This document shows positions 6,369-13,450 of a DNA stretch of 16,583 nt, piece after piece. The DNA is taken from assembly GCA_035622335.1 (NCBI GenBank), contig DASPVO010000029.1, positions 1-16,583 of the forward strand, in the 5' to 3' direction. Each line of letters begins with the position of its first letter. The stretch's first letter is position 1. This DNA is from DATJAJ01 sp035622335 (GTDB taxonomy: Archaea > Thermoproteota > Nitrososphaeria > Nitrososphaerales > Gagatemarchaeaceae). The position numbers were made by a program, and so were the translations under genes. The notes below the pieces were generated by a model, which searched no databases, was not told the DNA's origin, and was given only the letters and a program-made list of their open reading frames with translations.

Positions 6369-6470
6369 ATGCCGTAGACAACGCCAAGCCGAGCCGATCC
6401 ATTGCCGTTGATCCATTCGAACTGCACCGCAGCGTTCTCTTGTAAAACTTGGAAATGTAAGAACTAGGAA

Positions 6471-6480
6471 GGCATATTAG
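6471..6480 (+). promoter_or_regulatory. TATA-like box for the zinc-finger gene
   Basis: GGCATATTAG, preceded by purine-rich GGAA that could act as a BRE, lies about 34 bases upstream of the ATG at 6511. The predicted start of transcription falls a few bases before that ATG. Confidence 0.45.
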
Positions 6481-6510
6481 TTCGCAAAATTGCTCGTACC
6501 ATTGAGAAAC

Positions 6511-6729
6511 ATGGTTTTCGGTTTCGGAAAGAAGTACAAGTGTGACGCCTGCGGAGCAAAGTTCTCCACAGAGGCGGAGTTAAAGGAGCACGCAAAGGTG
6601 CACGCGGTGCCGTCAGGCGGGAGCGGAGGACAGACGCAAGCTATGGCATTCAAGTGCTCCCAGTGCAGCGCGAGCTTCGCGACCCAGGCAGAGCTTACTG
6701 AGCACGCAAAGGTCCATCAGAAGACGTAG
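6511..6729 (+). CDS. Two-finger C2H2 zinc-finger protein
   Basis: 72 residues from ATG 6511; upstream in-frame TTG codons (6490, 6502) are less likely. There are two classical fingers, each C-x2-C-x12-H-x3-H. Finger 1 uses C11, C14, H27, H31; finger 2 uses C49, C52, H65, H69. Both have the conserved Phe (F18, F56) and Leu (L24, L62) and the near-identical ends AELKEHAKVH and AELTEHAKVH, so one arose by duplication of the other. A 17-residue Gly/Ser/Gln linker separates them. It could bind nucleic acid or a protein partner; two fingers with a long linker give limited DNA specificity. Small C2H2 proteins are known in archaea. The role is unknown. Confidence 0.9.
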   Translation: MVFGFGKKYKCDACGAKFSTEAELKEHAKVHAVPSGGSGGQTQAMAFKCSQCSASFATQAELTEHAKVHQKT

Positions 6730-6744
6730 ACTGGCTCTCTTTCT

Positions 6745-7989
6745 TCACACGACAGTGAAGTATAGGAAGACCATAGACCCCCACTCGTCTGCGGCAACGA
6801 CGGTGTATTGCCCTAACGGGAGAGGCTGTGCTTGGAGTCCAGGAGAACCGTAGACGCCGCTCACGGTGACGTTCCCGTCCATGGGCGAGACTCCGCTGGA
6901 GCCAGGAAGCACGGCCGCCAGGTCGCTCTCGGGTTGGAATACGAAACCGGTCACGAGGCGAATGAACAGGGGACAAGGGACAACTGGATAGATCGTTAGC
7001 CGGTTCGCCTGCGAGATATTTTGCGACTCGACGTGTCCAGCGTAGACCGCGACTCCGAAGGGTTGGACGTAGACGTTTGCGCAAGGTCCGATAGAGGCAG
7101 AGATGGACCAGGCGTGCGACGCGGAGACGTTGTTAGAGTTGTTCAGGGTGTTGAACTCGCTGACCTGCAGTCCGAGGGACTGTCCGAATGACACGACCGA
7201 CGAGTTGGCCGTGAGACGAAGTTGGAGGCCGTCGACAGAGGGGGAGGTGGCCTGCTGCCTGTCCCCTGGCGAGGTGCTGGTGGAGGAGGTGGTGGAAGTG
7301 CCCCCCAGAACTTCGAAGTGGACGAACGCTAGCTGTCCCCAATCGTCCCCTCCGACCACTGTGTAGAGTCCAGGTGAAAAGCTTGTGAAGACACCGCTTT
7401 CACTCAAGCCATTGCCCTGCGATGTCCAGTAACCGGTGACGCTTTCAGAGAATGAGTCCGGCAAGGACCACCTGTACGAGTAATTTGTCTGACCCGCAGA
7501 TGCCTGGTCGGAGCTGTAAAGCGACAGGTTGTCGCTCCCCGAGGAGAAAGTGTAGTAAGAGACGCTAAACTCGGCCGGACAGTTGTAGACTCCCGGCTCG
7601 AACAGCTGCAGTGGAGTAGCCTGAGATACGTTGTTCGCCCCATAGTCGCCTTGGTAAACACCCACTCCAAGCGGGAGATCGGTGCAAGGCCCCAAGTTCA
7701 AAGTCTTGCCGCCTGCTTGAGGCAATCCCAATGGTGTCAGCTTGTTGGGAGTCGCCAGAAGGTTGTAATCGGAGATGCTGATGTTTAACATCCCTCCCGA
7801 AGAAACGGCCCCAGGTGCCACGGAGAGGCTCAGCCTTAGACCATCAGAAGAAGTGGAAGTCCGCTCTCCGGTTGGCGCCATGGTAACCGTCGACTGGGTC
7901 ATTGAGGCGGACAACCCTACGCCAGCGGCTACGATCAAGCCTATGACCAAGAACGTCGCGACTCCAGACGAGAGCCCCGTATTGCGCAT
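6745..7989 (-). CDS. Secreted or membrane-anchored protein with a duplicated domain
   Basis: 414 residues, ATG start with a TATA-like AATTATATCC about 28 bases upstream. A hydrophobic segment at about 10-28 is a signal peptide or N-terminal anchor. Two homologous domains follow, about 46-228 and 251-414, joined by a Thr/Ser-rich linker (about 229-250). Shared landmarks are DGLxLxL at the start, GPC at 100-102 and 301-303, a Gly-Val-x-Val-Tyr stretch at 108-112 and 312-316, NxSQA at 120-124 and 324-328, a second Cys-Pro at 137 and 339, and YTVVxxDxWG at 209-218 and 395-404. Each copy therefore carries two Cys that could pair. Many N-glycosylation sequons suggest an exposed surface protein. Known family not recognised. 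Confidence 0.8.
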   Translation of the reverse strand: MRNTGLSSGVATFLVIGLIVAAGVGLSASMTQSTVTMAPTGERTSTSSDGLRLSLSVAPGAVSSGGMLNISISDYNLLATPNKLTPLGLPQAGGKTLNLGPCTDLPLGVGVYQGDYGANNVSQATPLQLFEPGVYNCPAEFSVSYYTFSSGSDNLSLYSSDQASAGQTNYSYRWSLPDSFSESVTGYWTSQGNGLSESGVFTSFSPGLYTVVGGDDWGQLAFVHFEVLGGTSTTSSTSTSPGDRQQATSPSVDGLQLRLTANSSVVSFGQSLGLQVSEFNTLNNSNNVSASHAWSISASIGPCANVYVQPFGVAVYAGHVESQNISQANRLTIYPVVPCPLFIRLVTGFVFQPESDLAAVLPGSSGVSPMDGNVTVSGVYGSPGLQAQPLPLGQYTVVAADEWGSMVFLYFTVV

Positions 7990-8012
7990 AGGCAGATGGT
8001 ACCCATCGCTGT

Positions 8013-8022
8013 GGATATAATT
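8013..8022 (-). promoter_or_regulatory. TATA-like box for the duplicated-domain surface gene
   Basis: The minus strand reads AATTATATCC, centred about 28 bases upstream of the ATG at 7989, again consistent with a leaderless transcript. Confidence 0.5.
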
Positions 8023-8071
8023 CCAATCAAGCGAACGGCTGGGGCGGCGAGCCGTCGAACCGTTCTAGTGT

Positions 8072-8704
8072 CTAGGACAAGGGTCTTTGGGTGCGAGGCT
8101 TCAGATATGGTTGCATCTTCGCCTCGTATCCAAGGATTTCCCCTTCGTAGTTGGAGAGCGTCAGAGAGATGTCATCCGCGCCGCTCATGAGACGCTCCCT
8201 GATGTGCGGCTCGAGCTGGAATCTGTGGATGACGCCGTTGCAGGACAGGGTCAGGTCGGCGAGAGAGACAGTTGCGTGGAGGCGCCCTCCCGAGGCCGAG
8301 GACCTCACCTCACTCAGGACTGCCTGGTCCAGCCTCACGCACAGGAGGCCGTTCCTCGAAGCATTGCTGTAGAAGATGTCGCCGAAAGATGTCGCCAGTA
8401 CGCACTTAACACCCGCGTCAAGGAGCGCCCAGACCGCGTTCTCTCTGGACGACCCGATCCCAAAGTTTCTACCCGCGGCGAGAATCGCGCTTCCGGAGAA
8501 CTCCGGCCTGTCAAGGACGAATCTAGAAGTGAGCTCGCCATTATCGTCGTACCTCCATCGGTAGAAGAGATACCTGCTCAACCCCTTCTTTTCGGTCACC
8601 TTCAGATACTGCGCGGGAATGATCTGGTCGGTGTCGACGTCATCGGCGTCGAGCGGCGCCACCCTTCCTGTTATCACAAGCACCCTTTCAGTCACTCCTG
8701 CCAC
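8072..8704 (-). CDS. leuD: 3-isopropylmalate dehydratase small subunit
   Basis: Small (swivelling) subunit of an isopropylmalate-isomerase-type hydro-lyase, pairing with LeuC. Motifs are VDTDQIIPAQYL (23-34), AAGRNFGIGSSRENAVWAL (76-94) and SFGDIFYSNASRNGLL (106-121). At about 200 residues, with the DNGxL...F region (54-62), it is the longer bacterial-type LeuD rather than the roughly 165-residue archaeal type. The longest frame starts at GTG 8704 and overlaps leuC by 17 bases. GTG 8695 and GTG 8683 are alternatives; the last is preceded by GGAGTGA with a 7-base gap, a good Shine-Dalgarno, and would leave a 4-base gap after leuC. Whether the substrate is isopropylmalate or homocitrate is discussed in the findings. 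Confidence 0.93.
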   Translation of the reverse strand: MAGVTERVLVITGRVAPLDADDVDTDQIIPAQYLKVTEKKGLSRYLFYRWRYDDNGELTSRFVLDRPEFSGSAILAAGRNFGIGSSRENAVWALLDAGVKCVLATSFGDIFYSNASRNGLLCVRLDQAVLSEVRSSASGGRLHATVSLADLTLSCNGVIHRFQLEPHIRERLMSGADDISLTLSNYEGEILGYEAKMQPYLKPRTQRPLS

Positions 8705-10127
8705 CCCTCAAACCAAGTTCATCTACAGCCAGAATCTCCATCTCCCGGACGTCCGCCAGCCTGCCTTCGATAGCCGTCGCTGCGGCTGTCATGGGACTCA
8801 TGAGGTGGGTCCTGCCTCCTGGACCCTGCCTATTCTCGAAGTTCCTGTTCGAGGTGCTGGCACAGCGCTCGCCCTCGCCGAGCTTGTCCTCGTTCATGCC
8901 AATGCAGAGGCTGCAGCCGGAATTCCTCCACTCGAAGCCTGCGTTTCTGAAGATGGCGTCCAGGCCCGATGCCTCCGCCAGCCTCTTCACGCGCTGGGAT
9001 CCAGGTACGACCATCGCCCTCACCCCGCTCGCGGCCCTTCTGCCCTTCAGGACTCTCGCTGCCTGGACCAGGTCTGAAAGTCTGGCGTTCGTGCACGACC
9101 CTATGAAGACCCTGTCGACCATTATGCTCGTCATTCGCTGCCCTTCGACCAGACCCATGTACTTCAGAGCCCTCTCGACCCCCGATCGTTCTGCAGGCGC
9201 GCAATCGCTCAGGATGGGCGTTGTCTCAGAAATGCCCACAGTCATCGCCGGGTTGGTCCCCCACGAGACCTGGGGCTCGAGTGCGCCGACGTCGAAGCGG
9301 CGCGAGGCGTCGAGATGCGCACCAGGGTCGGTGTACAGGGTCTTCCAAAACGGCATCGCCTCCTCCCAGTCTTCGCCCGCAGGAGCGTACGGGGTCCCTT
9401 TGATGTACTGGTGCACCTTTTGGTCGGGCTCGATTATCGCGGTCCTTGCTCCCCCTTCTATCGCCATGTTCGTTACGGACATTCTTTCCTCCAAGGTCAT
9501 GTTCTTGACGGCGACGCCACCGAACTGAACCGCGTGGCCCAGAGCCCCCCCGGTGCCCATCTTCCTGATCATCCAAAGGATGGCGTCTTTGGGACCTACT
9601 CCTCTTTCGAACTCACCATCGACCGTGACCAACATCTCGCTTGGCCTCCTTAGCCAGAGAGACTGGGTGGCGAAGACCTGCTCCCCTTCGCTCGTCCCGA
9701 TCCCCAGTGCGAGAGCGCCTAGCGCGCCGTGTGTCGATGTGTGGCTGTCCCCGCAGACGAGCGTCGCACCAGGAACGGTGAGCCCGATCTCCGGAGCGAC
9801 GACGTGGCTTATGCCTTGGTTTTCGCTCGCGTATCCGAAACACGTGATGCCGTATTCCCTGGTGTTGCGGTCTAGAGTCTCCATCTGCCTAGCCGACATA
9901 ACGTCGGCGACTGGAAGGGACCTGTCGCCGGTTGGCACGTTGTGGTCCATCACCGCGAAGGTCAGGTCGGGACGCCGCACCCTCCTCCCCGAAGCCCGCA
10001 GAGACTCGAATGCTAGCGGTGAAGTCACTTCGTGCGTGATGTGCCGGTCTATGTAGAGGAGGGACTGGCCCTCTCTCGTGGCGAGTTCGTGGGCGTCCCA
10101 TATCTTGGAGAAGAGCGTCCTTGCCAA
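8688..10127 (-). CDS. leuC: 3-isopropylmalate dehydratase large subunit (bacterial type)
   Basis: 479 residues, an aconitase-superfamily [4Fe-4S] hydro-lyase. It interconverts 2- and 3-isopropylmalate, or homologous acids, with LeuD. Cluster ligands are C345 (FIGSCTNAR), C405 and C408 (GCSLC). Family landmarks are LYIDRHITHEVTSPLAFE (24-41), DHNVPT (61-66), CGDSHTSTHGALGALALGIG (125-144) and CASTSNRNFENRQGPGGRTH (422-441). Length and these motifs match bacterial LeuC closely rather than the roughly 420-residue archaeal/LysT type. The start is TTG 10127, three bases after the synthase stop, with GGAG about ten bases upstream. No longer start is possible without overlap into the synthase gene. 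Confidence 0.95.
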   Translation of the reverse strand: MARTLFSKIWDAHELATREGQSLLYIDRHITHEVTSPLAFESLRASGRRVRRPDLTFAVMDHNVPTGDRSLPVADVMSARQMETLDRNTREYGITCFGYASENQGISHVVAPEIGLTVPGATLVCGDSHTSTHGALGALALGIGTSEGEQVFATQSLWLRRPSEMLVTVDGEFERGVGPKDAILWMIRKMGTGGALGHAVQFGGVAVKNMTLEERMSVTNMAIEGGARTAIIEPDQKVHQYIKGTPYAPAGEDWEEAMPFWKTLYTDPGAHLDASRRFDVGALEPQVSWGTNPAMTVGISETTPILSDCAPAERSGVERALKYMGLVEGQRMTSIMVDRVFIGSCTNARLSDLVQAARVLKGRRAASGVRAMVVPGSQRVKRLAEASGLDAIFRNAGFEWRNSGCSLCIGMNEDKLGEGERCASTSNRNFENRQGPGGRTHLMSPMTAAATAIEGRLADVREMEILAVDELGLRGGRSD

Positions 10128-10130
10128 CCG

Positions 10131-11531
10131 TCAGTTCTCCATGACCAGTACCTGGACGCTCTGAATCGCCGAAGGAAAGGCCTGCCTGAGCGCGGCCACT
10201 GGGTTGCCCGACCCCGGCTCAGACCTCATCCTGACCACCATGTCAGCCTCCCCGTACACCTCGTCCACGGCGTCAACGCTCTCCCAGCTCGAAAGCTCGT
10301 CGAGAATCTCTTGCGCATCATAATGAGGCCAGAGCCTCAACAGCACGTAAAACCTCTGACCTCCAAAGTACCTTGAAAGCTCCTCCCGGGTCACCTCGAT
10401 GCCAGTCTCACTGGACATGATCTCCATCAAAGCATCGAGGCTCGAAGCCCCGTTGGCCGCGGCAGTTGCTACGCGCTCAGCCACACGCCGCGACGCTTCG
10501 TCAGTCACAGGGCCGTGATGAGAGAGTATGGCGCGTATGAGGTTGTGACTGATGTACTCGCTGACTCCGAAACGCGGCTCGCCAAAGTCGTTAGCCAGCT
10601 TCTGAGAAGGTATGTATCCGTCGCCCCTTCTCACCGTCATGGATTGGTGGACGCCCGCCCTCACAGTCCTAGCTGACTCCGAGAGCGGGTGGCGCCAGGG
10701 GAGCTCGACACCAGCCACCCTTGAGAAGTAGTTGTAGAGGGGTTTCAGAGATCTTCGTTCAATCCCCGTGTCGATGCCGTGCACGTCTTCTAGAGCAGCA
10801 ACGACCTCGTACGCGTCCGCGATACCGTTTCTATCGCCCACGCCCATGATCGTCGTGTGAAGTTCGTCCGCCCCCTCGAGTGCCGCACCAACCGTGTTTG
10901 CCGAAGCGAAGCCGTAGTCGTTGTGAAAGTGCGCGGAGAGCGAGGACCGCGAACCCCGGCGTAGAGACTTGAAGAGTTCGGAAGCTCCATTTGGAGTGAG
11001 CAGGCCGGAGGTGTCGGGTATACTGACAATCGTCGCTCCGGCAGAGACAACCCTCGCTATTGACTCTCGCAGAGTATTGAGGCCATCCTCCCCTCCTTCG
11101 ACAAAGATTCTCGAGGCGTCTTCGAGAGTCCCCCTCACGTACTTGAACCCGAGCGAACGTGCCTTCTCGACCCCATCGCAGAGCCTTCCGAGCGCCTCAT
11201 CTTCTGAGATGCCGCGAAGCTTGTATTCCCTGTGCAGCCTGCTGACCGCGATGTAGAGTGCGCAGCCCTCCACGTCGTAGGCCGACATGGAATCCAAGTC
11301 TTCCTTAACTGCCCTACCGTGCATCACGACTTCCACTCCCCTGTCCTTAAGGGCGGACACCACCGGCCGGACCTCGTCCCGCAGCGTTCTTGGTGGGTAG
11401 TCCACCGTCAACTCAACCCTGCCAAAACCTGCGTCGCCCAATCTGCTGGCCAGCTTGACTCGGGCGACTGGATTTAGGACCTTGAACAGCTCGCCTTCTC
11501 GTAGGGTGGAGTCAAGGACCTGCACCTGCAT
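10131..11531 (-). CDS. Homocitrate/isopropylmalate synthase-like enzyme with RAM domain
   Basis: 466 residues. The N-terminal TIM barrel of the HMG-CoA-lyase-like family condenses acetyl-CoA with a 2-oxoacid. Seen: LDSTLREGE (6-14), an HFHNDYG metal motif (HxH, near 200), and GVGDRNGI at about 235. These match homocitrate synthase more than isopropylmalate synthase, which usually has RDGEQ and GERAGN. The C-terminal 75 or so residues (about 390-466) look like an Lrp/AsnC-type RAM effector domain, as in Sulfolobus homocitrate synthases. The usual Q after REGE is L15. ATG 11531 is preferred over the adjoining GTG 11534, with TTTTTAATA about 22 bases upstream. First gene of an operon with leuC and leuD. 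Product specificity is uncertain. Confidence 0.85.
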   Translation of the reverse strand: MQVQVLDSTLREGELFKVLNPVARVKLASRLGDAGFGRVELTVDYPPRTLRDEVRPVVSALKDRGVEVVMHGRAVKEDLDSMSAYDVEGCALYIAVSRLHREYKLRGISEDEALGRLCDGVEKARSLGFKYVRGTLEDASRIFVEGGEDGLNTLRESIARVVSAGATIVSIPDTSGLLTPNGASELFKSLRRGSRSSLSAHFHNDYGFASANTVGAALEGADELHTTIMGVGDRNGIADAYEVVAALEDVHGIDTGIERRSLKPLYNYFSRVAGVELPWRHPLSESARTVRAGVHQSMTVRRGDGYIPSQKLANDFGEPRFGVSEYISHNLIRAILSHHGPVTDEASRRVAERVATAAANGASSLDALMEIMSSETGIEVTREELSRYFGGQRFYVLLRLWPHYDAQEILDELSSWESVDAVDEVYGEADMVVRMRSEPGSGNPVAALRQAFPSAIQSVQVLVMEN

Positions 11532-11547
11532 CACTGAGCGAATTTCG

Positions 11548-11556
11548 TATTAAAAA
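11548..11556 (-). promoter_or_regulatory. TATA-like box for the synthase-leuC-leuD operon
   Basis: The minus strand reads TTTTTAATA, about 22 bases upstream of the ATG at 11531. A strong AT-rich box in a GC-rich setting; transcription probably starts at or very near the start codon. Confidence 0.55.
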
Positions 11557-11621
11557 GTTGCTTTCCGTCCAGGAGACAAGAGGTATTCGTCGTATTCCGC
11601 GAAATATGAGCCGAGAAGGAC

Positions 11622-11637
11622 AGATGTCGAGACATCT
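11622..11637. repeat. 16-bp perfect palindrome between divergent genes
   Basis: AGATGTC-GA-GACATCT, 7-2-7, lies about 77 bases upstream of the synthase TATA box and about 92 bases upstream of the TATA-like box of the membrane-protein gene at 11744. It could be an operator for a dimeric regulator serving either side. The neighbouring near-palindrome TATTCCGCGAAATA (11594-11607) is weaker. Confidence 0.5.
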
Positions 11638-11718
11638 AGGACCGCTAATCGATAGTGAAGCACTCGGAAAGAGCTGACCACCGGGCACTCAAGAAAGACT
11701 AATCTGCTCGGCGAAGCG

Positions 11719-11725
11719 GATATTC
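11719..11725 (+). promoter_or_regulatory. Weak TATA-like box for the membrane-protein gene
   Basis: GATATTC is centred 22 bases upstream of the GTG start at 11744. Spacing is slightly short for a leaderless start; support is modest. Confidence 0.3.
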
Positions 11726-11743
11726 TTCACTGGTCGAGGACGC

Positions 11744-12538
11744 GTGAACAAAAAGCTCCTGCTCCCCATGGCGCTCTTGGCAGCATCGGTAGTCTTCTTG
11801 TTCCTGGCATGGTCAAACCCTGTCAAGTCAGTTCCATCCTCGATTGTGGGGAACCCGATGCTGCGTGCGGATTACGACACCAAGGAGTACACCGACGCTT
11901 ACCCACTCTGGCTTTACATCTCCTACGCAGAAATCGCGGAAGGATTCCTCGCAGCCGGGCTCATTTCTATCCTGGCGGCATTTGGCCGCCCGAAGCTGCT
12001 CTCTCCGCTTCGAACGTCCAGGGTGAACCGCAGGATGAGGATTCTAGGAGTCTCCTTGGCAGCAGGAGGTGGGTTAAGCTGGGTGGCCATCGCCCTTGCC
12101 TCTTGGCTGTTTCCCAATCCGAGGTACGCTACCGATTACGTCCTGGGCAGCCCAACCTTCGTCGCCAGGGAGACAGGCGAGCTCATCGTCTACTCCGGAC
12201 CAGGAAGTATCTTGCAGCTGGCCACCCTAATGCTCGGCTTCTGCGGGTTCGTTCTCCTCAGGTACCATGCCGGAGGGATGCGAGCCGCGAGAGAAGCTGT
12301 TCTGAAATACGTGGCGCCTCTGTCGGTTTACTATGAGGCTGGATTGCTTTACTTTCTCCCGTTGTCGATGGACGACCACGTCATGAGCTCTCTCAAACTC
12401 TACGAAGGAGGCATCCAGCCCATCAGCAATTGGTTTGTGCTCGTAGTCGCCTGCTTTCTTGCGGTTCTGGGGGTCTGGGAGTCGTTCGGGGAGTTCCGAC
12501 GTTCTAAGGGTGCAAGGGCCGATCCGCTGCACCAGTGA
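11744..12538 (+). CDS. Polytopic membrane protein, unknown function
   Basis: 264 residues from GTG 11744 (MNKKLLLPMALLAASVVFLF). Hydrophobic segments lie at about 5-23, 57-81, 103-124, 150-171 and 226-248, with a less clear one near 185-205, so five or six spans. An extracytoplasmic loop of about 30 residues follows the first span. Basic loops (around 84-100 and 174-182) suggest the cytoplasmic faces. No transporter or enzyme motif was recognised. It is divergent from the synthase operon across a 209-base spacer containing a 16-bp palindrome, and its last 35 bases overlap the convergent methyltransferase gene. Confidence 0.8.
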   Translation: MNKKLLLPMALLAASVVFLFLAWSNPVKSVPSSIVGNPMLRADYDTKEYTDAYPLWLYISYAEIAEGFLAAGLISILAAFGRPKLLSPLRTSRVNRRMRILGVSLAAGGGLSWVAIALASWLFPNPRYATDYVLGSPTFVARETGELIVYSGPGSILQLATLMLGFCGFVLLRYHAGGMRAAREAVLKYVAPLSVYYEAGLLYFLPLSMDDHVMSSLKLYEGGIQPISNWFVLVVACFLAVLGVWESFGEFRRSKGARADPLHQ

Positions 12539-13322
12539 TCGGGAGCCTCCAGACGGCCATCTCTTCGACTCTTCTGTAACGAATCTCCTTGGACGTGTCG
12601 ACCCTTGACCTCACTCTTTCGACCAGTTCGTGAAAAATCTCATCAGAGACGACCGGGTCATACCCGAACGCCCTCTTTTCCAGGAGCGATAGGCGTTCAC
12701 CGAGGTTGGTCACGATTTGCACGTCCTCGAGGGTTATCACTTCATCGGGATGGGAGGCAGACACGAACTCGCTCTCCTTCGCGATCGACCCGCGCCAGTC
12801 AGGCCGGGGCGGGATGCTCTGGTTCATCTCGCGAGCTGCGTTTCTGAACTCTTCCCTGAGCTCTCCTCCGACGTCCCAGGACATCTCACCCTCTTCACCT
12901 CTCTCCCTCTTCCTCACAAGCACGACCATCTCATTGCGTGCGATGCGCCCGAGCTTTCGGAAAGTGACGCCAGGGTCGTCGAGCAGATGGATTACGTGGG
13001 CTAGAATGACCCCGTCGAACGACATCTCCAAGAAGGGGAGCCCATTTGCATCCCCCATCACAAGGTTCCTCAGTCCTTTCTGTTTGGCTCTTGCCATCAT
13101 TCTTCGGGATAGATCTGCACCGGTGATGTCGAAACCCCTCTGGAGCAGGGGCTTCGCGATTCGTCCCGTGCCGACTCCTACTTCAAGCAGGGATGCGCAT
13201 CCGTCATTCCTCAGGGAACCGGCCAACTTGTCCAGTGCCTCGTCGCTTAGCGGATCCCTCGTCTCGTCGTAGACCTCCGAGATCCTGTCGAAACGCGCCG
13301 CGACATCCACAGACTGACCCAA
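12504..13322 (-). CDS. Class I SAM-dependent methyltransferase
   Basis: 272 residues. Motif I is LLEVGVGTGRIAKPL at 45-59 (E-x-G-x-G-T-G, the SAM glycine loop). GADLSRRM (68-75) supplies the acidic ribose contact, and MGDANGLPF (89-97) and FDGVILAHVIHLLDDP (102-117) are motifs III-IV of the Methyltransf_11 type. The C-terminal third is charged and may recognise the substrate, which is unknown; ubiquinone/menaquinone-type or small-molecule methylation is common among look-alikes. The start is a TTG at 13322 with a TATA-like AGTTTATT about 32 bases upstream; a GTG at 13307 is an alternative. It overlaps the convergent membrane-protein gene by 35 bases. Confidence 0.88.
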   Translation of the reverse strand: MGQSVDVAARFDRISEVYDETRDPLSDEALDKLAGSLRNDGCASLLEVGVGTGRIAKPLLQRGFDITGADLSRRMMARAKQKGLRNLVMGDANGLPFLEMSFDGVILAHVIHLLDDPGVTFRKLGRIARNEMVVLVRKRERGEEGEMSWDVGGELREEFRNAAREMNQSIPPRPDWRGSIAKESEFVSASHPDEVITLEDVQIVTNLGERLSLLEKRAFGYDPVVSDEIFHELVERVRSRVDTSKEIRYRRVEEMAVWRLPITGAADRPLHP

Positions 13323-13350
13323 ACCGAAGATTCATCGAGGACGTTCCACC

Positions 13351-13358
13351 AATAAACT
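13351..13358 (-). promoter_or_regulatory. TATA-like box for the methyltransferase gene
   Basis: The minus strand reads AGTTTATT, centred about 32 bases upstream of TTG 13322, the same distance as at several other genes here. Confidence 0.4.
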
Positions 13359-13403
13359 CTCCGCATCTGATTGCCAGATCAGAGTGACCCTGACTTGGAT
13401 TCT

Positions 13404-13428
13404 AGCTAACTTGAAATAGCTAAGCTAA
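13404..13428. repeat. Triple AGCTAA motif in the propeller promoter
   Basis: AGCTAA occurs at 13404-13409, 13418-13423 and 13423-13428, the last two sharing one base. The third copy runs into CTAATTC, the likely TATA-like element of the gene at 13451 (about 24 bases upstream). A protein bound here would control that promoter directly. Inference. Confidence 0.35.
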
Positions 13429-13450
13429 TTCGTGTTGCACTAGGTTCCAA

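Noticed and set aside
6208..6402. 64-codon minus-strand frame upstream of the flavoprotein
   Set aside because: It overlaps the flavoprotein start and would begin upstream of the best TATA box. The 29-codon frame at 6248-6337 fits the promoter better.
8087..9528. Long plus-strand frames opposite leuC and leuD
   Set aside because: Antisense shadows of strongly conserved genes; long antisense frames are common in GC-rich coding DNA.
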